Assembly (NCBI GenBank): GCA_019137255.1
Contig: WPDH01000067.1
Coordinates: 487,907 to 551,906, forward strand
Direction of reading: 5' to 3'
DNA: 64,000 nucleotides
DNA from: Corinectria fuckeliana
Lineage: Eukaryota; Ascomycota; Sordariomycetes; Hypocreales; Nectriaceae
Part shown: positions 23,634-35,600 of the stretch, in pieces
Position numbering within the stretch: position 1 is the first letter of the stretch
Layout of the letters: each line of letters begins with the position of its first letter
Notes under the pieces: model-generated
The model's input: the letters and a program-made list of their open reading frames with translations, nothing else
What the model was told of the DNA's origin: nothing
Databases searched by the model: none
Position numbers and translations under genes: made by a program

Positions 23634-24942
23634 TTAAGTAGCTTCATCGGCCTCCTGTGCCTTGTTGAAAATCTCCTCGTTCTCCTTCTGGGCCTTCATG
23701 AAGCCATCCTTGAAGGCGTTGGCGTCTATGAGCCGCAACGTTAGCATTTGGCCGACTCGCCCCGCGGGACGCAGTCCACTTACTCTCGGAGTTCGCAAAT
23801 CGGATGGCCAGGGTGACGGCCTCGGGCTCGCCCTCGCTGACATCGGCGGCAGCATTCCATACCCAGCTGCGGTCGGAGCCCACGTTGGGAGAAAGCTTCA
23901 TCTCCGGGACAACTACAAGGTCCAAAGTCAGCAACAGAAAATCCACATACACATGTGAGAGTGCGCCGCCTCCCACACCGAGTCCTTCCATGGTAGGCAC
24001 GTACTGTAGTGGTTGGCGCAGACCTTGAGGGTCTTATCGCGGCGCATGACCAGGCGAGTCTTGCCGTTCTCCTTGTGCTTGAGTAGGCGAACGTCGCCAG
24101 TACCTCGCTCCTTCCACTCGCTGGTATCCTTGACGAACTTGAACAGCTTGGCGCGCATCTTGAATACCTGCTCCTCAGACTCCTCGTTGGTCTTGGTGTC
24201 GACCTTCTCAGTCAGCTTGATGACGGGCTCGAAGTGGACGTCCTCAGATTCGGGAGCGACCTCCTACGCAGACAAGGTCGGTTAGTATCGCAATTCGCGC
24301 GCAGCATTCACAGCTGCCTCGCCTTCTGAGGGCAAAACACATACCTCGTCGCCCTTGGCATCACGCTGAGCCTTGGCACTGCCGGAGTTGTCGCCTCGGT
24401 CCTCCTCATCCTTCTTCTCCTTCTTCGCACCACCACCGAACATGGAGAAAACGCTGGAAGAGATGACGGGCTTGTCCTCAGCGGGCTTATCTGTGGTAGC
24501 CTAAGACGGTCCAATGTTAGCAATATCCCCACGGTCGACACAAAGGATCAACTCAAGCGAGCCATGTCGAAGTAGAACGAGGCAAGACGATGCCCAAGCT
24601 CAAGCTCAAGCTCACGCGGGCGGACGGCGAGGCACCACTACCAGACCACAACAAAACGACAAGACGACGGGACGAGTCGAACCGGGGGAGCTGAGCAGCG
24701 CACGCAGCGGCACCACCTATCCCATCCCGCACGATGACGAGCAAGTCCTTTTGTTATGGTACCGTCCACCGACCGATGCGATGTCGTCTAAATCGCGGGG
24801 AATCCATCACCACCAAAACCCACCCCCCAGCAGTTCGCCACTATCCACGTACCTCGGTGGTCTCGGGCTTGGTCTCCTCAACCTTGGGCTCGTCAACCTT
24901 GGTCTCCTCGACCTTGGGTTCAGTAGGCTGGGACGCAGACAT
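23634..24942 (-). CDS. yrb1: Ran-binding protein 1 homologue (RanBD1 domain)
   Basis: Cytoplasmic cofactor that binds Ran-GTP and stimulates its hydrolysis with RanGAP during nucleocytoplasmic transport. Five exons: 24942-24853, 24500-24345, 24263-24005, 23912-23784 and 23725-23634, giving 241 residues. All donors and acceptors are canonical, and every junction keeps frame (for example GTACGT after PETTE and GTAAGT after FANSE). The N-terminus is an acidic repeat-like stretch (KVEETKVDEPKVEETKPE). The Ran-binding domain runs from about residue 92 (HFEPVIKLTEKV) through FKMRAKLFKFV, EWKERGTGDVRLLKHKE, RLVMRRDKTLKVCANHY, SWVWNAAADVSEGE and AIRFANSENANAFKDGF, close to the end. The size fits fungal Yrb1/Sbp1. 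The first intron is long (352 nt). Confidence in family is very high. Confidence 0.93.
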
Positions 24943-26476
24943 GATGGCGGTTTGTGACGTGATTCTCGGACTCGTAAAAATCTAACTCGGTCGGTTTGCT
25001 GTTAGCCACATGTGTTTCCCTCCACCACGATTTTGACCCCTCATGCCCCCCCTTCTGCGGGCGGGCCACCACCAAACACGGGCGCAGGGCTGGGGGCCGG
25101 CCCGTGGCGGGGTGAAGAAGGAGAAAGAGAAAAGAGCAGAAGCGCAGGCAAAAGGCGAAAAGCAAGAACTCACGGGAGGGAAAGGGAATATTCGGCGGGT
25201 GTTGCAGCGCTGGTGATGGGTCTGCAAAAGGGTGTGCGGGTTGCGAGTTGCGAGTTTTGTCTGGTGATTAGTTTCCCCCCTTCCCTAGACTATTAGGTCC
25301 TCGCCGCCTGAAGAGAAATATTGCCCCTCCTTTCCCACCTTGGGCTGCCCGCTGTTCGTCAGTCAGTGCCCGGCGCTAGTACCTAAGTACTCCGTGCTAC
25401 GGACACGTGATTGGCCGAGGGGCCCTAACATTCAGGCACTACCGCAAGTCACTGACCCGCGGAATCACTTGGAGGAGGTACCTCTCCTTCTCAAAGATTC
25501 AGTGCAAAATTACCTGTGGAGATACATACCTACTTAGATAGTAATTAGGTGGAGGCCTGGCCGCTCGCTCTAGGCCGTTGGAGATTAGGGAATGATTTGA
25601 TATTGGCCTCATCGGCGAGGAACAACAAAAAGAGTTGGTCTTTTCCAGGCACGATGGTAGTTCCGGTTTTACTTCTTTAGAATTCCAAGGGCTCTAGAAC
25701 GATTTTCTGTTTCCCATTGCCCTGGTGGGTGTAGGTACAATCTACGACCACAATCGCCCAGATTCACGACACTTACCTTGGCGATTTCCTCCACACCCGA
25801 GCTAATTTATGAGCTGCGTTGCCGGGCAGCTTGACTCGACAGCTTGACTCGACAGCTTGACTCGACAGCTTGACTCGACAGCTAATTACCATTTTACCTA
25901 CTAGTAGTTATTCCACAGCGACTATCTGTCTGCTTGTAATTAGTGACTAGCACCTAGCTAACCAACACCAGCATAACATCACTCCGTAACCCCGAACCAT
26001 GTCACGAATGCTAGGCAGTATTACAAGCTAGTAGTATTCACCTCTCCCGAGATGGGTCTCCTTTGACCTGATGTTCTTCCCTTTACTCCCCGTAATGCTA
26101 AGGGCATTATAACCTGGCAATATTCACATATCCCTAGATGGATCCCATCCGACCTTCTTCTCCTTTTCCCCACGCCTTCTTTCGTCGTATCGTGTACACA
26201 TGTGTCGAGAGGCACATCAAAAAGTGAGAAGATGCTGGATACCCAAGGGAAATGCAGAGGGGGATTGAGTATTGACGAAGCAGACAAGAAGGAAAGCGAA
26301 AAGGAAAAAAGCAAGACAAGTCCTTGTCTACATGATGGTTGAGAGAGCCCAAAAACTCCGGTCCAATACCGTGAGCCCAATACCTCAGAAGTGCCAACCC
26401 GAGTTCATCCATCCCACACGTTACCTCCAGCAATAAGACGAATGGTCAAGAAAAAGAAAGAACGATAAATGACCCC
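24943..26476. other. Spacer: RanBP1 promoter and 3' flank of the membrane-protein gene
   Basis: Contains RanBP1 upstream sequence, a TACTCCGTGCTACGGA near-palindrome around 25388, and a 13-bp tandem repeat described separately. No supported gene. Confidence 0.45.
25827..25883. repeat. 13-bp tandem repeat, 4.4 copies
   Basis: The unit CAGCTTGACTCGA is repeated four times perfectly plus CAGCT, giving 57 bases. The absence of divergence suggests recent expansion. Confidence 0.95.
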
Positions 26477-28531
26477 TTACACCTCAAAGTTGCATTGCTG
26501 CAACCCCCGCTTCCCTCGGCCGAGCGAGTGCGTGCATCGAGGTCCGCTGAAGACTTTGTTCCATACTCCGGAGCGAACTTGGGCCTTGTCGGCCTTGTCG
26601 TGCTTCCACGGCTTACGGGCCTCCATTGCTTCGGCCTTCTTCTTGGCCATAAAGCCCTTGGCCTTTTGCTTGTACTGATCGTGCTCGTCATTGGTTCCTG
26701 TCATCTTCAGCCACCACAACTTGGCCGATATTTGAGCATCAAGGAGGCTCAGCTGAGCCTGGTCCTGGATCTCCTGAGCGTTATGAATCTGGTGTTTGAC
26801 CTGCTCCGTCATGCCGCCAAAGGTCTTCGACACTTCCTCTTTAGCACTTCGAATGCGTTCCTGGACATCGGCCTTGATGAAGCCAAGAGACCGGTGGACA
26901 CTGTGGAATCGAGTGCTTATGTCCTTGATTAGGCTGTCAGACACCGTCAGGACATTGTCGGAGGCTGACTCCAGCGATCGTTTGGCTTCCTCGAAGCAAC
27001 GCTCTGCCTCTTGAGCAGCAGCGGGAACGAGTTCGGTCAGATCCTGGGCAAGGTGCTTCGTCATCTCCAGAGCCCCCTCCATGATGCCCTTGTCAAAGGT
27101 AATGCGGAAAACCTGGCGGATCTTTGGCCGGCAGAGAGCGGTAATATCAACCTTGACAGTCCCGTGAGACTCGTCGGAGGGAAACTTAATAAGCATTCCG
27201 TCTTCGACAGACGAGACTGTCATGGGAACAGTGACACCACCACGGGCAGCCGAGAAGGTCAGGCACTTCTTTGCCAGCCAAGTCTCTTTGACATGCGAGG
27301 GCATGCGCACGAGAAAATGACCATGCTGTTTGAAAACAGCCAGATCGGGCTTCTTGCCCCCAAAGAGCCACTCGTCGGGCAGGGTATCCTCAAGGGGGAC
27401 CAGTGCGGCAGTCCCAGTCGACAGAGACAGAGCCCGCATTGTGGGTGAGGCTTGGCTTGTAGTGAGGGCCAAGGTCGTGTGGGGAGTGACGACAGACGTG
27501 GCTGCGGGAATGTGGGGATTGTATGGTGGGGGTGAGTACAAGACGGGGACCATCAGGGCCATGACAAAAACAAAGATGATGGCAGGGAGTGCCGACGCGG
27601 TGGACTCCATTAAAGAGTTCCAGCCCAGGACCTCCTTATCTCGGAAACCTGCATACCACTCTGTAAACCACTGCTTGATTGTGGTTTGTGGGTTTCCACT
27701 TTCGTCTTTGCCCTCATCGGCAACGACGATGGAGTCAACCGTTTTGGCGGGCCGATCCACAATCTTGCTAGCTTCCGGGGTGGGAATAGATGGAGTCTTG
27801 AGACTCTGCTGTGTATACTCGAGGGAAGATCGAGAGCGAGCATCATCCTCCGATTCACACTCGGCATCAGACTCGTTCTCGGGAGTGAATACGCCATGCT
27901 GCTGTGCCTGCAATATATGGACAATCCCGGTGCCATCAACCTCGTCGCCTTGATTGTCACTGGCAGGGTTGGTGTGAGGCTCGGAATCGCCGGCGACCGA
28001 CTCGTCATCGTATGTGTGTTCGGTGTCGGCGAGGCTGTGGACGTCATCGGGGCGTTGGAAGTCAAGAGAGCCAACGGACTCGCTGATGGACTCGGTATAG
28101 TTGTCGTCTTGGGACTCGGTGTCGATGCCCGAGATGAGTTCATAGGTGGACTCGGACAAGCCGGTGTCTTCGGTAGAGGTAACGCGCATGATGTCGGGGT
28201 TACTGGATGAGATCCAGTTCGCAAGGAGACGATTACCTTGGGGGCGGGGGAAGCGGAGGGAAGGCTCGGAAGTCGAGAGCTGGCGAGGTGGCGTTGATGT
28301 CGATGTCGTCGAGGGGGCGGTCGGTGTCGTCGAGGCAAGGTTAAATGTCGAAGAGGTAGCGGTTGTAGTTGTAGTTGCAGTGTTGGTTGTGGTACTGGGT
28401 GTGGTGTTGGGCTGAGGGGTTGCTGTCGCCGCGGAGAGTGAGGCAGCTGACGCAGGTGACGCCGGGGTAGACGGGGTAACACGGCGAGTGGCGGATGGCG
28501 GGGTGCAAGGAGTTGAGCCCTGCTGTTCCAT
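26477..28531 (-). CDS. Unrecognised single-pass membrane protein with coiled-coil tail
   Basis: Intronless frame of 684 residues. Residues 1-110 are Thr/Ser/Pro-rich and low in complexity. Residues 111-285 are acidic and Ser-rich (for example STYELISGIDTESQDD), so probably disordered and phosphorylated. A hydrophobic segment at about 314-332 (LPAIIFVFVMALMVPVLY) is the only membrane span, preceded by an aromatic, basic stretch (IKQWFTEWYAGFRDKEVLGW). After a Pro-rich linker comes a beta-rich globular part (about 370-470, from DEWLFGGKKPDLAVFKQHGHF). A long helical region (about 475-620) follows, with heptad-like spacing and many Glu/Lys/Gln, then a basic C-terminus. There is no N-terminal signal peptide, so the N-terminal half is probably cytoplasmic; that topology is inference. 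I do not recognise a named family. The length and conserved-looking C-terminal half make it a real gene. Confidence 0.8.
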   Translation of the reverse strand: MEQQGSTPCTPPSATRRVTPSTPASPASAASLSAATATPQPNTTPSTTTNTATTTTTATSSTFNLASTTPTAPSTTSTSTPPRQLSTSEPSLRFPRPQGNRLLANWISSSNPDIMRVTSTEDTGLSESTYELISGIDTESQDDNYTESISESVGSLDFQRPDDVHSLADTEHTYDDESVAGDSEPHTNPASDNQGDEVDGTGIVHILQAQQHGVFTPENESDAECESEDDARSRSSLEYTQQSLKTPSIPTPEASKIVDRPAKTVDSIVVADEGKDESGNPQTTIKQWFTEWYAGFRDKEVLGWNSLMESTASALPAIIFVFVMALMVPVLYSPPPYNPHIPAATSVVTPHTTLALTTSQASPTMRALSLSTGTAALVPLEDTLPDEWLFGGKKPDLAVFKQHGHFLVRMPSHVKETWLAKKCLTFSAARGGVTVPMTVSSVEDGMLIKFPSDESHGTVKVDITALCRPKIRQVFRITFDKGIMEGALEMTKHLAQDLTELVPAAAQEAERCFEEAKRSLESASDNVLTVSDSLIKDISTRFHSVHRSLGFIKADVQERIRSAKEEVSKTFGGMTEQVKHQIHNAQEIQDQAQLSLLDAQISAKLWWLKMTGTNDEHDQYKQKAKGFMAKKKAEAMEARKPWKHDKADKAQVRSGVWNKVFSGPRCTHSLGRGKRGLQQCNFEV

Positions 28532-31500
28532 ACCGAAGAGGGAGCAAAATCAGTGACGATGTCCTATCACATCATAGGCTTCACCGCAGCTGAGCGACGC
28601 ATGGAGAGCAAGCTGAGAGCGTCAAGTGAAGCTTGTATGAGAAGGGGCGAGTTCGGGAGGAGGGGCAGATGGAACGGATCGCCGGGGATGGAGGGGGAGG
28701 ATGGGAGGAGGGAGCGAAGAGGTGACGGGATGCAGTGGATGGATGGTGGCGGCGGGGTCTTGCAAGCCAGCGAAAGGGACCCGGATGGAAGTGCAAAAGC
28801 AAGTTGAAACTGGGAAAAGGGAGAATGGGGAGGGAAAGAAGAAGCAACTTACCAGCATGTGTAGAGAATGTGAAAGGCAAACGGAGATGGGTGATGAGGG
28901 AAGCGGAGAAACGCTTCGGGGCTGATGCAACCCGAGAGAAGCCTTGGACCCCGTCGTTTTGGCTTGCAAGGTGACCGAGACAAGGGTTGAGCTAATAAAT
29001 CAGACCCAGTCCCAGGCAAGTACGAGCACCGGTAGTATCAGTTTCGCCGATCCGACAAGGCGTCTTGTTCCTCTACCCGTGCGGTCGTCGACCCTGTTGC
29101 CTGCCTGAGGAGGGGGGGTGCGCTCTACGGCTGAGGTGGCTTTGAGCGAGAGGCGGGCAGCAGCAGCAGCAACAGCGGGCAAATAAGAGAGGTCTGCGGG
29201 TCCTAAAGGCACCTGCGATGAGCGTTGCAGAGGGCCGGCGAGGTTCTGGGCTGGTGTTTAGAGGTGGAATGCGGCGAAGTCTTTAACACGAGTGACCTAC
29301 TACGGGCCGTATTCGTAGCTTGGGGTCGTTGCGCAGTTGGCAGGGTATGGAAGGGTTAGCTGGCGCGCGAACTCGGGCTCGTGCTGATAAGATGGGCTAC
29401 CGTTGGTTCCTATCAGAGCGGCGAGGGGTGGGCGCTATGATTACCGGCGGCGGCGGCAAGGAAGGGGCGCGCGGCGATTTAGTTGATGGAGGGTAGCAAG
29501 TAGGAAGAAAAGAAAGAGAAGGGGAGAGGAAGAAAGGTGGTGATGACCTTGGTAGATGGATAGTTACGAGGGTGGTGGTGAATGTAGCCGCAAGACGTGG
29601 GATGTGAACTCACGCAGTCAAAAGGCAGCCACTACTAGGTATCCAAAGGCAAAGCAGGGCAAGGCGGCAGCGCAAGGTAACTGTGACTTTGCGCCGTGGA
29701 TTCACAAACCACCATTAAAGCCTAACTTAATAAGAGGTGAATATCTCCGGTTGACAGAGGCCTTCCAAGCCGACTGACTGCAGCCCCCACCCAGGACGCT
29801 GCTCGTTGACGCTTTGCCCGTTCACTACCATGGATGGTATCTACCAGCCTGTAATCTAATCCCTTCGTGCAGTTTCCATCGTGAACGGATACCAGCTTCG
29901 ATGTAGGGTCCACCTGAAAGGGAGGGGCAAATCCCCATTCCACGCCTGCGTCACACATCCATTTCCCGCCGACGCCCCTCGTGGTGGGCTTGTCACAGAT
30001 ACGCGTCAGATCAGGTACCGAGCCGAGTAAGCCTCGGGCCACGTCTCACAGACAACTTATTTCCTTTTTTGCTCCCTTTTGTTCACATTAGCAATGAATA
30101 CAAAGGACAGGCGTGACACCGAAATGTCTGTCGCTGCCCAAGACTCGGTTCCAGCCCAAGACGAGAGAAAGGGAGCATGTCGTTTTCGGCTTCAATACCG
30201 GCGGCGCGATTGCTAGTACCTACTGTATCGTTCGGTTGTCGTTATCGCAGCTCGCCGCGCCCCACCTTGATGGCGTCGTGACTCCCTTTAGCTCCTTAGC
30301 GCAGCGCAACTGCGGGGTACCGAGCCCTTGGGAATGGCCTCGTGAGCATCTCGACGACGAACCATCTTGTCTGCTTCAAACCACATCTCCCCATATGTCC
30401 ATGAGAGCCGTCGGAACTGCCTAGGAAGAGGACGCATTGTTATCAACTGTTCATATTCCGCTTCCTCACTGCGCCCGTCCATCATTCATCCACACACCTT
30501 TCATCTTCTTCCGCTCCTCCCATTACCCCGAAAATGCCAGTGTCGCTTTTCAAAATGTAGACCTACCAGTCTCACCTACTTCTAACCAAACCTCAAGCTT
30601 CCCGCCAAAATATCTCCTCATTGAAATGGCCTATTTGGTCACCCTATCGGTTTCTGTATGACGTAAGATGCCGCCACATGACACCTTCGATCCCATCATC
30701 CACCTACACCACCATCGATTATAATGCAATCGCTTCAAGATAGTCGGTCAAGTCTTCAAGAGTAATAGTAAGTACCTGGCACGCCAGCTTATCCCGGCCA
30801 TGCTCCGCCTCTCCTCCATCATCCTCCCCCGCCTAGCGCCGTGTCACACATGCCCATTGCATGCAGGTCTTATCGTCTTTCCATGCCTTACCTACCTATT
30901 CAAGCTACTCCGCAAGGTCCTCGTTGAATATTGTGAATACTAGGTCACATATCTAAGCCGGAGTATTCCAATTTAGGCTCTTTCAAGGGGGTGATGAGGG
31001 GTTTGCTGTATTCATAGCTTGTCCTGTCGAGTGATGTCCTTCACTTACAAGGCCAGTGCTGGTAGGGCATGTCGCTTGCATCCCTATCAGCCTCGACTCT
31101 CCATTGATCACGTCGTTGATCACAAACAACTTCGCTCAGCAGACAAGCCTTGAATGACATAAATTCTCGTTTTGTGAACCAGGCAAGTAGATTTTCAGGT
31201 AAAACATGTCACAACTAGACTGCTCGTACATTTAGTTCCCCAAACACCTTTCAAAATTCCAAGATATTCCCTCCATTCCTGTCCAGGGTTCCATTCGTAT
31301 AGGTATATATCTGCGTGCGTCTTCGTCCCAAAAAGCCAGGCGAGAGCCATTTTCTCTATAAAACCTCCGGCCTCGTCCCATTATTCTGATCGCATTTGGC
31401 CCAAAATCAAGTCCAGCCTACACAAAAAAATCGTGGCAGGAGTCATTTTTTTCCCATCCTGGGTTGCACTCAAAATAACTCCAACTTGGCATGGTAAAGG

Positions 31501-31668
31501 GAAAATAATAGTGGCGGTGAGGGTTCCTTTTCTAGGGGCCCTTCATCCGCATGGGGTATCGTAATAGAGCGTCCGTGTCGAGGTCTATAGCCTGACCGAC
31601 GTGGATTGGATAAAAGTGTTTGACGTGACGGCATTACTGCAAGAGATGGTATGACTGGCCAGAGCATA
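28532..31668. other. Gene-free spacer of about 3.1 kb
   Basis: Upstream region of the membrane-protein gene and 3' flank of the phosducin-like gene. A GCA/CAG-type short repeat lies near 29159-29178. Only short frames without recognisable protein character are present. Confidence 0.4.
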
Positions 31669-32600
31669 TCATAGGATATCGTGCTTGTTAAAGAGCTGTG
31701 TCATTGACGCGGTGCCGAAGCTCTCGTCGTCGGGGATCATCTCGATGACGCCCGTCAGGTTGGCAAACAAGTCGCCCTGGTTGCGGTAGGCCAGGATAGC
31801 CGGCACGGCCGCGTTGTCGAACTCGATCTCATCGTAGTGGACCTTGACGAAGTGGATGGCGGTGTGGTTTTTTATCAGGGGCATCATGGCCGCTTCTATC
31901 GTGGCTGAGACTTCGCACTGATATATGTTAGTATCGCGAGTTGGTATGGTTGGAGTATGGTCTTGCTTACCTCGTGGTCGTAGACGAACACGACGACAGT
32001 GGTTTCTCGGCCCACCTTCTCAATAGCGTCGAGGTATCCCAGAGCATCGACCTCGTCCAGACGGCCGTAGATTCGGACACTGGGACTGGTCCTGCGATTC
32101 CTCACAGCCCGGTTGGCGTCGCTTTCCAGCTGCCGTCTTCGAGTCTCTCGCCACTCCTGAAGGAAGGCATCCTCGTCGGGGTCGCTGGTGGCGCTCCTAG
32201 AGTCATCATCGGTCTCGCTGTCGCTCTTGGAGGAGTTTTGAACGACGGAGTCGAGGCCGAAGATGCTAGCCCGGGCGGTGCGGACGCGGTTGCGCCACTT
32301 GTTCTTGCGGGCAGCCTCGTAGTTGCGCGCATCGGCGATTACGCCCTTGACGCCAGTCGCGCGGCCGCTGTCGAAGGATGCGGGAGGCAGGTTGATATCA
32401 GAGGCGCCAGCGCCAGTGAGTCGGTCGAGGGTAGGCATCCGCATGGCGGAGTCGATTTGGTTGTTGCGGAAAGAGTCTTCTTCAGAGAGATCCGGGATGG
32501 CGTTGCGCTCCGAGTCGTCACGATCCTCAGGGTGGAGGGTTTCACGGTGGGTGTTCTTGGAGACAAGGTCGTTGAATTCGTCTTGAGCGGGAGTCGACAT
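31669..32600 (-). CDS. Phosducin-like protein (G beta-gamma chaperone, BDM-1/PhnA type)
   Basis: Two exons, 32600-31971 and 31917-31669, joined in phase 0 (VYDHE|CEVSATIEAAM), give 292 residues. The intron at 31918-31970 has a GTAAGC donor and CAG acceptor. The N-terminal half is charged and helical (DEFNDLVSKNTHRE, then DPDEDAFLQEWRETRRRQLE). The C-terminal half (from about residue 175) is a thioredoxin-like fold without the redox CxxC, as usual in phosducins: VRIYGRLDEVDALGYLDAIE, VVVFVYDHE, AIHFVKVHYDEIEFDNAAVPAILAYR and the closing LFNKHDIL. In filamentous fungi (Cryphonectria BDM-1, Aspergillus PhnA) such proteins are needed for G beta-gamma function. The G beta gene lies 5.6 kb away on the same strand. 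The family call is based on overall layout and these motifs. Confidence 0.87.
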
Positions 32601-35600
32601 GGTGGGCTGTGGAGGGGGGGAGGGCTCTCAATATGTATGTGCCGGCAATCGAGGTGGGAGCAGAGGATCTGTGACGGAGGAAGGGGTTGCGTCGCGTGTC
32701 TGAGCTTTGGTGACGGGTATCGTTCTGGAAGATGTGGAGCAAGGGCTAGAGAACAAAGCAATGGCACGAGGCGAAAGCCGAACGGACCAGGGCGGTGAGA
32801 TCGGGCGCTTGGAGGAGAGGAGAGGAGAGCTGTCGTTGGACGGGGGCACCCTCGTTCCGAAGCATTAGGTTGTTTCAGGACTGGGGGGGGCGTGTGCGGG
32901 CGTGTGAGCTACTGAGGATGGTTTTGTATGTATGTACTTCGCAGTGGGAGTTTTGTGGTGGGTGGGAGTTTGGGGGTGAAGAAAAAAGGGGACCCGCGGC
33001 ACGGGGTCGGGCCACTTGGTGAACCGCGGGGCTGGCTGGAAGGGACAGGAGGACGAGGAGAAGGACGAATCGAGGGCGCAAGAATCGGGCGAAGCAGGGA
33101 TTGAGCGCACGCTACCAAGTACACACAGCGGCGGCGCGTGTGGAGGTGGAGGCGAAGGCGAAGGCAGGACGCTGATGCGACTGGCAGCGCGACTGTTTGA
33201 GGATGGAAATGGATGGATGATGACTCTGCGCAGAGAACAAAGCCACGCAGCAGTCCAGGTCCAGGGGTCGGGTTGATTCAGCGAAAACAGGTTCTTCAGC
33301 AATCACCGCTGCACAAACGGTTTGCAGGAAGAGAGACGGTAGGCCTAAGTCTCTGACTTGTTTGGGAAATGCAGTACGCTCGCTCGACCAGGCAGGCTTG
33401 CGTCAGGATGTGGCTTAGGAAAACGACTTCCTATTCCTACCTACCTATGTACCCATGTGCCCTTCTTTCTGCTTGCGAATGCTATCTATCCCTGGGTTGG
33501 GAGGCTAGTAGGATCACATCCTTCGTGGCCTACCATGGGACAAATGAGCAAGGACTGATTATTAGTTGACGCCCGATAATGAAATGAAGTGGTGTGCGAG
33601 ACGGTTGCAATCGTTACGGAGCTGCTCTGCGCTGGCGCTGCTATCTGACACTGAACGCTGTCACTAACATCGACACTAATAATAATAATACTGCGTACCT
33701 ACCTACTATGTAGTTACGGGATCGCCGACGTACATTAACAGGAGCATAATTTGTCCCAAGGGAGAGGAATTGGCACAATGCCATTCATTCTATTGTTCTC
33801 CCAACACACACCCCTCGAGACAAACGCCTCCCATCTCCGCGAAACCGATCCGGCGGGCGCCGTCTGCGTGTCTCTTTTTCTCCCGCTGCACATCCCAAAG
33901 TTCGGCGCCGCAGGTATGCACGCCTTCCACGCGTTGAAGCGGCGTCTCTGTCTGACTGAAGAATGAAGCGCGGGATGGAAGTCGTCACGAGCAGAGAAAA
34001 TACGTACCTAAGTATACCTGGATCGGAAAACCTGGCATCCGGGAACGCAGCTTGCGGAGGCGGAGCAGGCCGAACCACTTACAGCGCCGGCGGCCCTGCG
34101 TCAGAGGTGAGCGTGCCTCGGCAGCGTGAGGTTCCAGCGCATATTTTCGCTGGCGACAGTCTACTGTAGGAACAGCCCAGAGCTGGGTTTCCAGGAACCA
34201 ATCGTATCGCACCATCTGTATGAGGAGGACGTTCAAGTCATCGTCATCCAAGTTTGGCATCGCTCTCAGGTCCCTGTCCATACCCATGCCCATGTCCCGC
34301 CGTTGGATTACGAGGCCACAGCCTTGCAACACGCACAATGCTATAGCCCTATGACCCAGGGTTCGGGAATTGCCCTACTCACTTTACTCTAAATGAAAGA
34401 GATAACAGCACAATGCATATATAACAATATCTCTGCAGATATCTCATTTAAAGCATCCCATCTATATAAAAATAAAAATAAAAATAAAAGGTAAACGCCA
34501 TCTAGTCCAGTAACATTGAGCAATTTCACCCAGTCCAGCCCAGCCGCCCTGGCAGCTTCAGCCTTCACCTTGCAAACCGTTGGCTAACCCCAAATAGCAG
34601 CCCGGTCTTGGCACTACCATCTCACCTTAGGCCCAGAACGACATAGCCTCCCCCCCTTCGCCTCCATCCCGATTGTTTCACGCCGCTCGCTGTTTCATCA
34701 ATCCCTTACAAGTCGCGTCCATCAGTCTTGACCGCATCTTGCCCCGATGACGACGACAGTGCGATGGCCACGGGACCGCCAATCCGTTCCTCGTGATGGT
34801 TCCAACCCGTTCATATTCACACAACCTCTCTTGGAAAGATTGAGAATGGAAGTAGCTTGATTGTGGGTACATCCAGGGATTCGGGGTGTGTCCCCAGGAA
34901 GCCAGTGTTGTTTGTTTCTAGAACCAACCTAGACCTCAATGACTCAGCGGGAAGACAACCGTCGCTCGAACGGAATGTTCAAGTCATCTGCTGATACCGT
35001 TTTAATAAAAGTGAGAGACGGCTACAGGGAGCATCGCTGATGGAACCCCTTGCCTGCGTCTGACGAACCATGACCGCGCTGCCAAAAACAGCGCTGTGCT
35101 TAAAGACCTGAACCTGGAGAGAGAATCGTGAGAACCATAGCACCAGGCGTGCATCATGCAGTTGCAGGCGGCTACGGCCACATCCCTTTGTTTACTTGTT
35201 TGTTTACTTTGCGCCCAACTTCTTCTCTCCACTACGCAATGCTGTCGCATGTTTTGTCCACTCGACGCGTTGGACTCTTATGTAGCGTCGTCGTTCGATG
35301 ACGACGACCTTTAGCGAACAGCTAACATCTATCTACACGGTCAATGAATCCACCAAATCGTCTACGAGGCAAGGGACGAGTTTGACGCTGCATATCGCAC
35401 CAAGTCTCTCTGCCTCACACCAGGCGCCAGACTCGCAGGTAACACCCAAACAAGGCAAAACAGATATATAGACTTAGCTACACTTCCGACATCCGCGAGT
35501 ATGAACCAGCGGGTTAGCGATATGGCCCATTGTCCAGATTCCACTCTCCGGCTCTCTGTCCAATCTCGTCAATCTCTCTCTCCCTGTATCATATCTCCGG

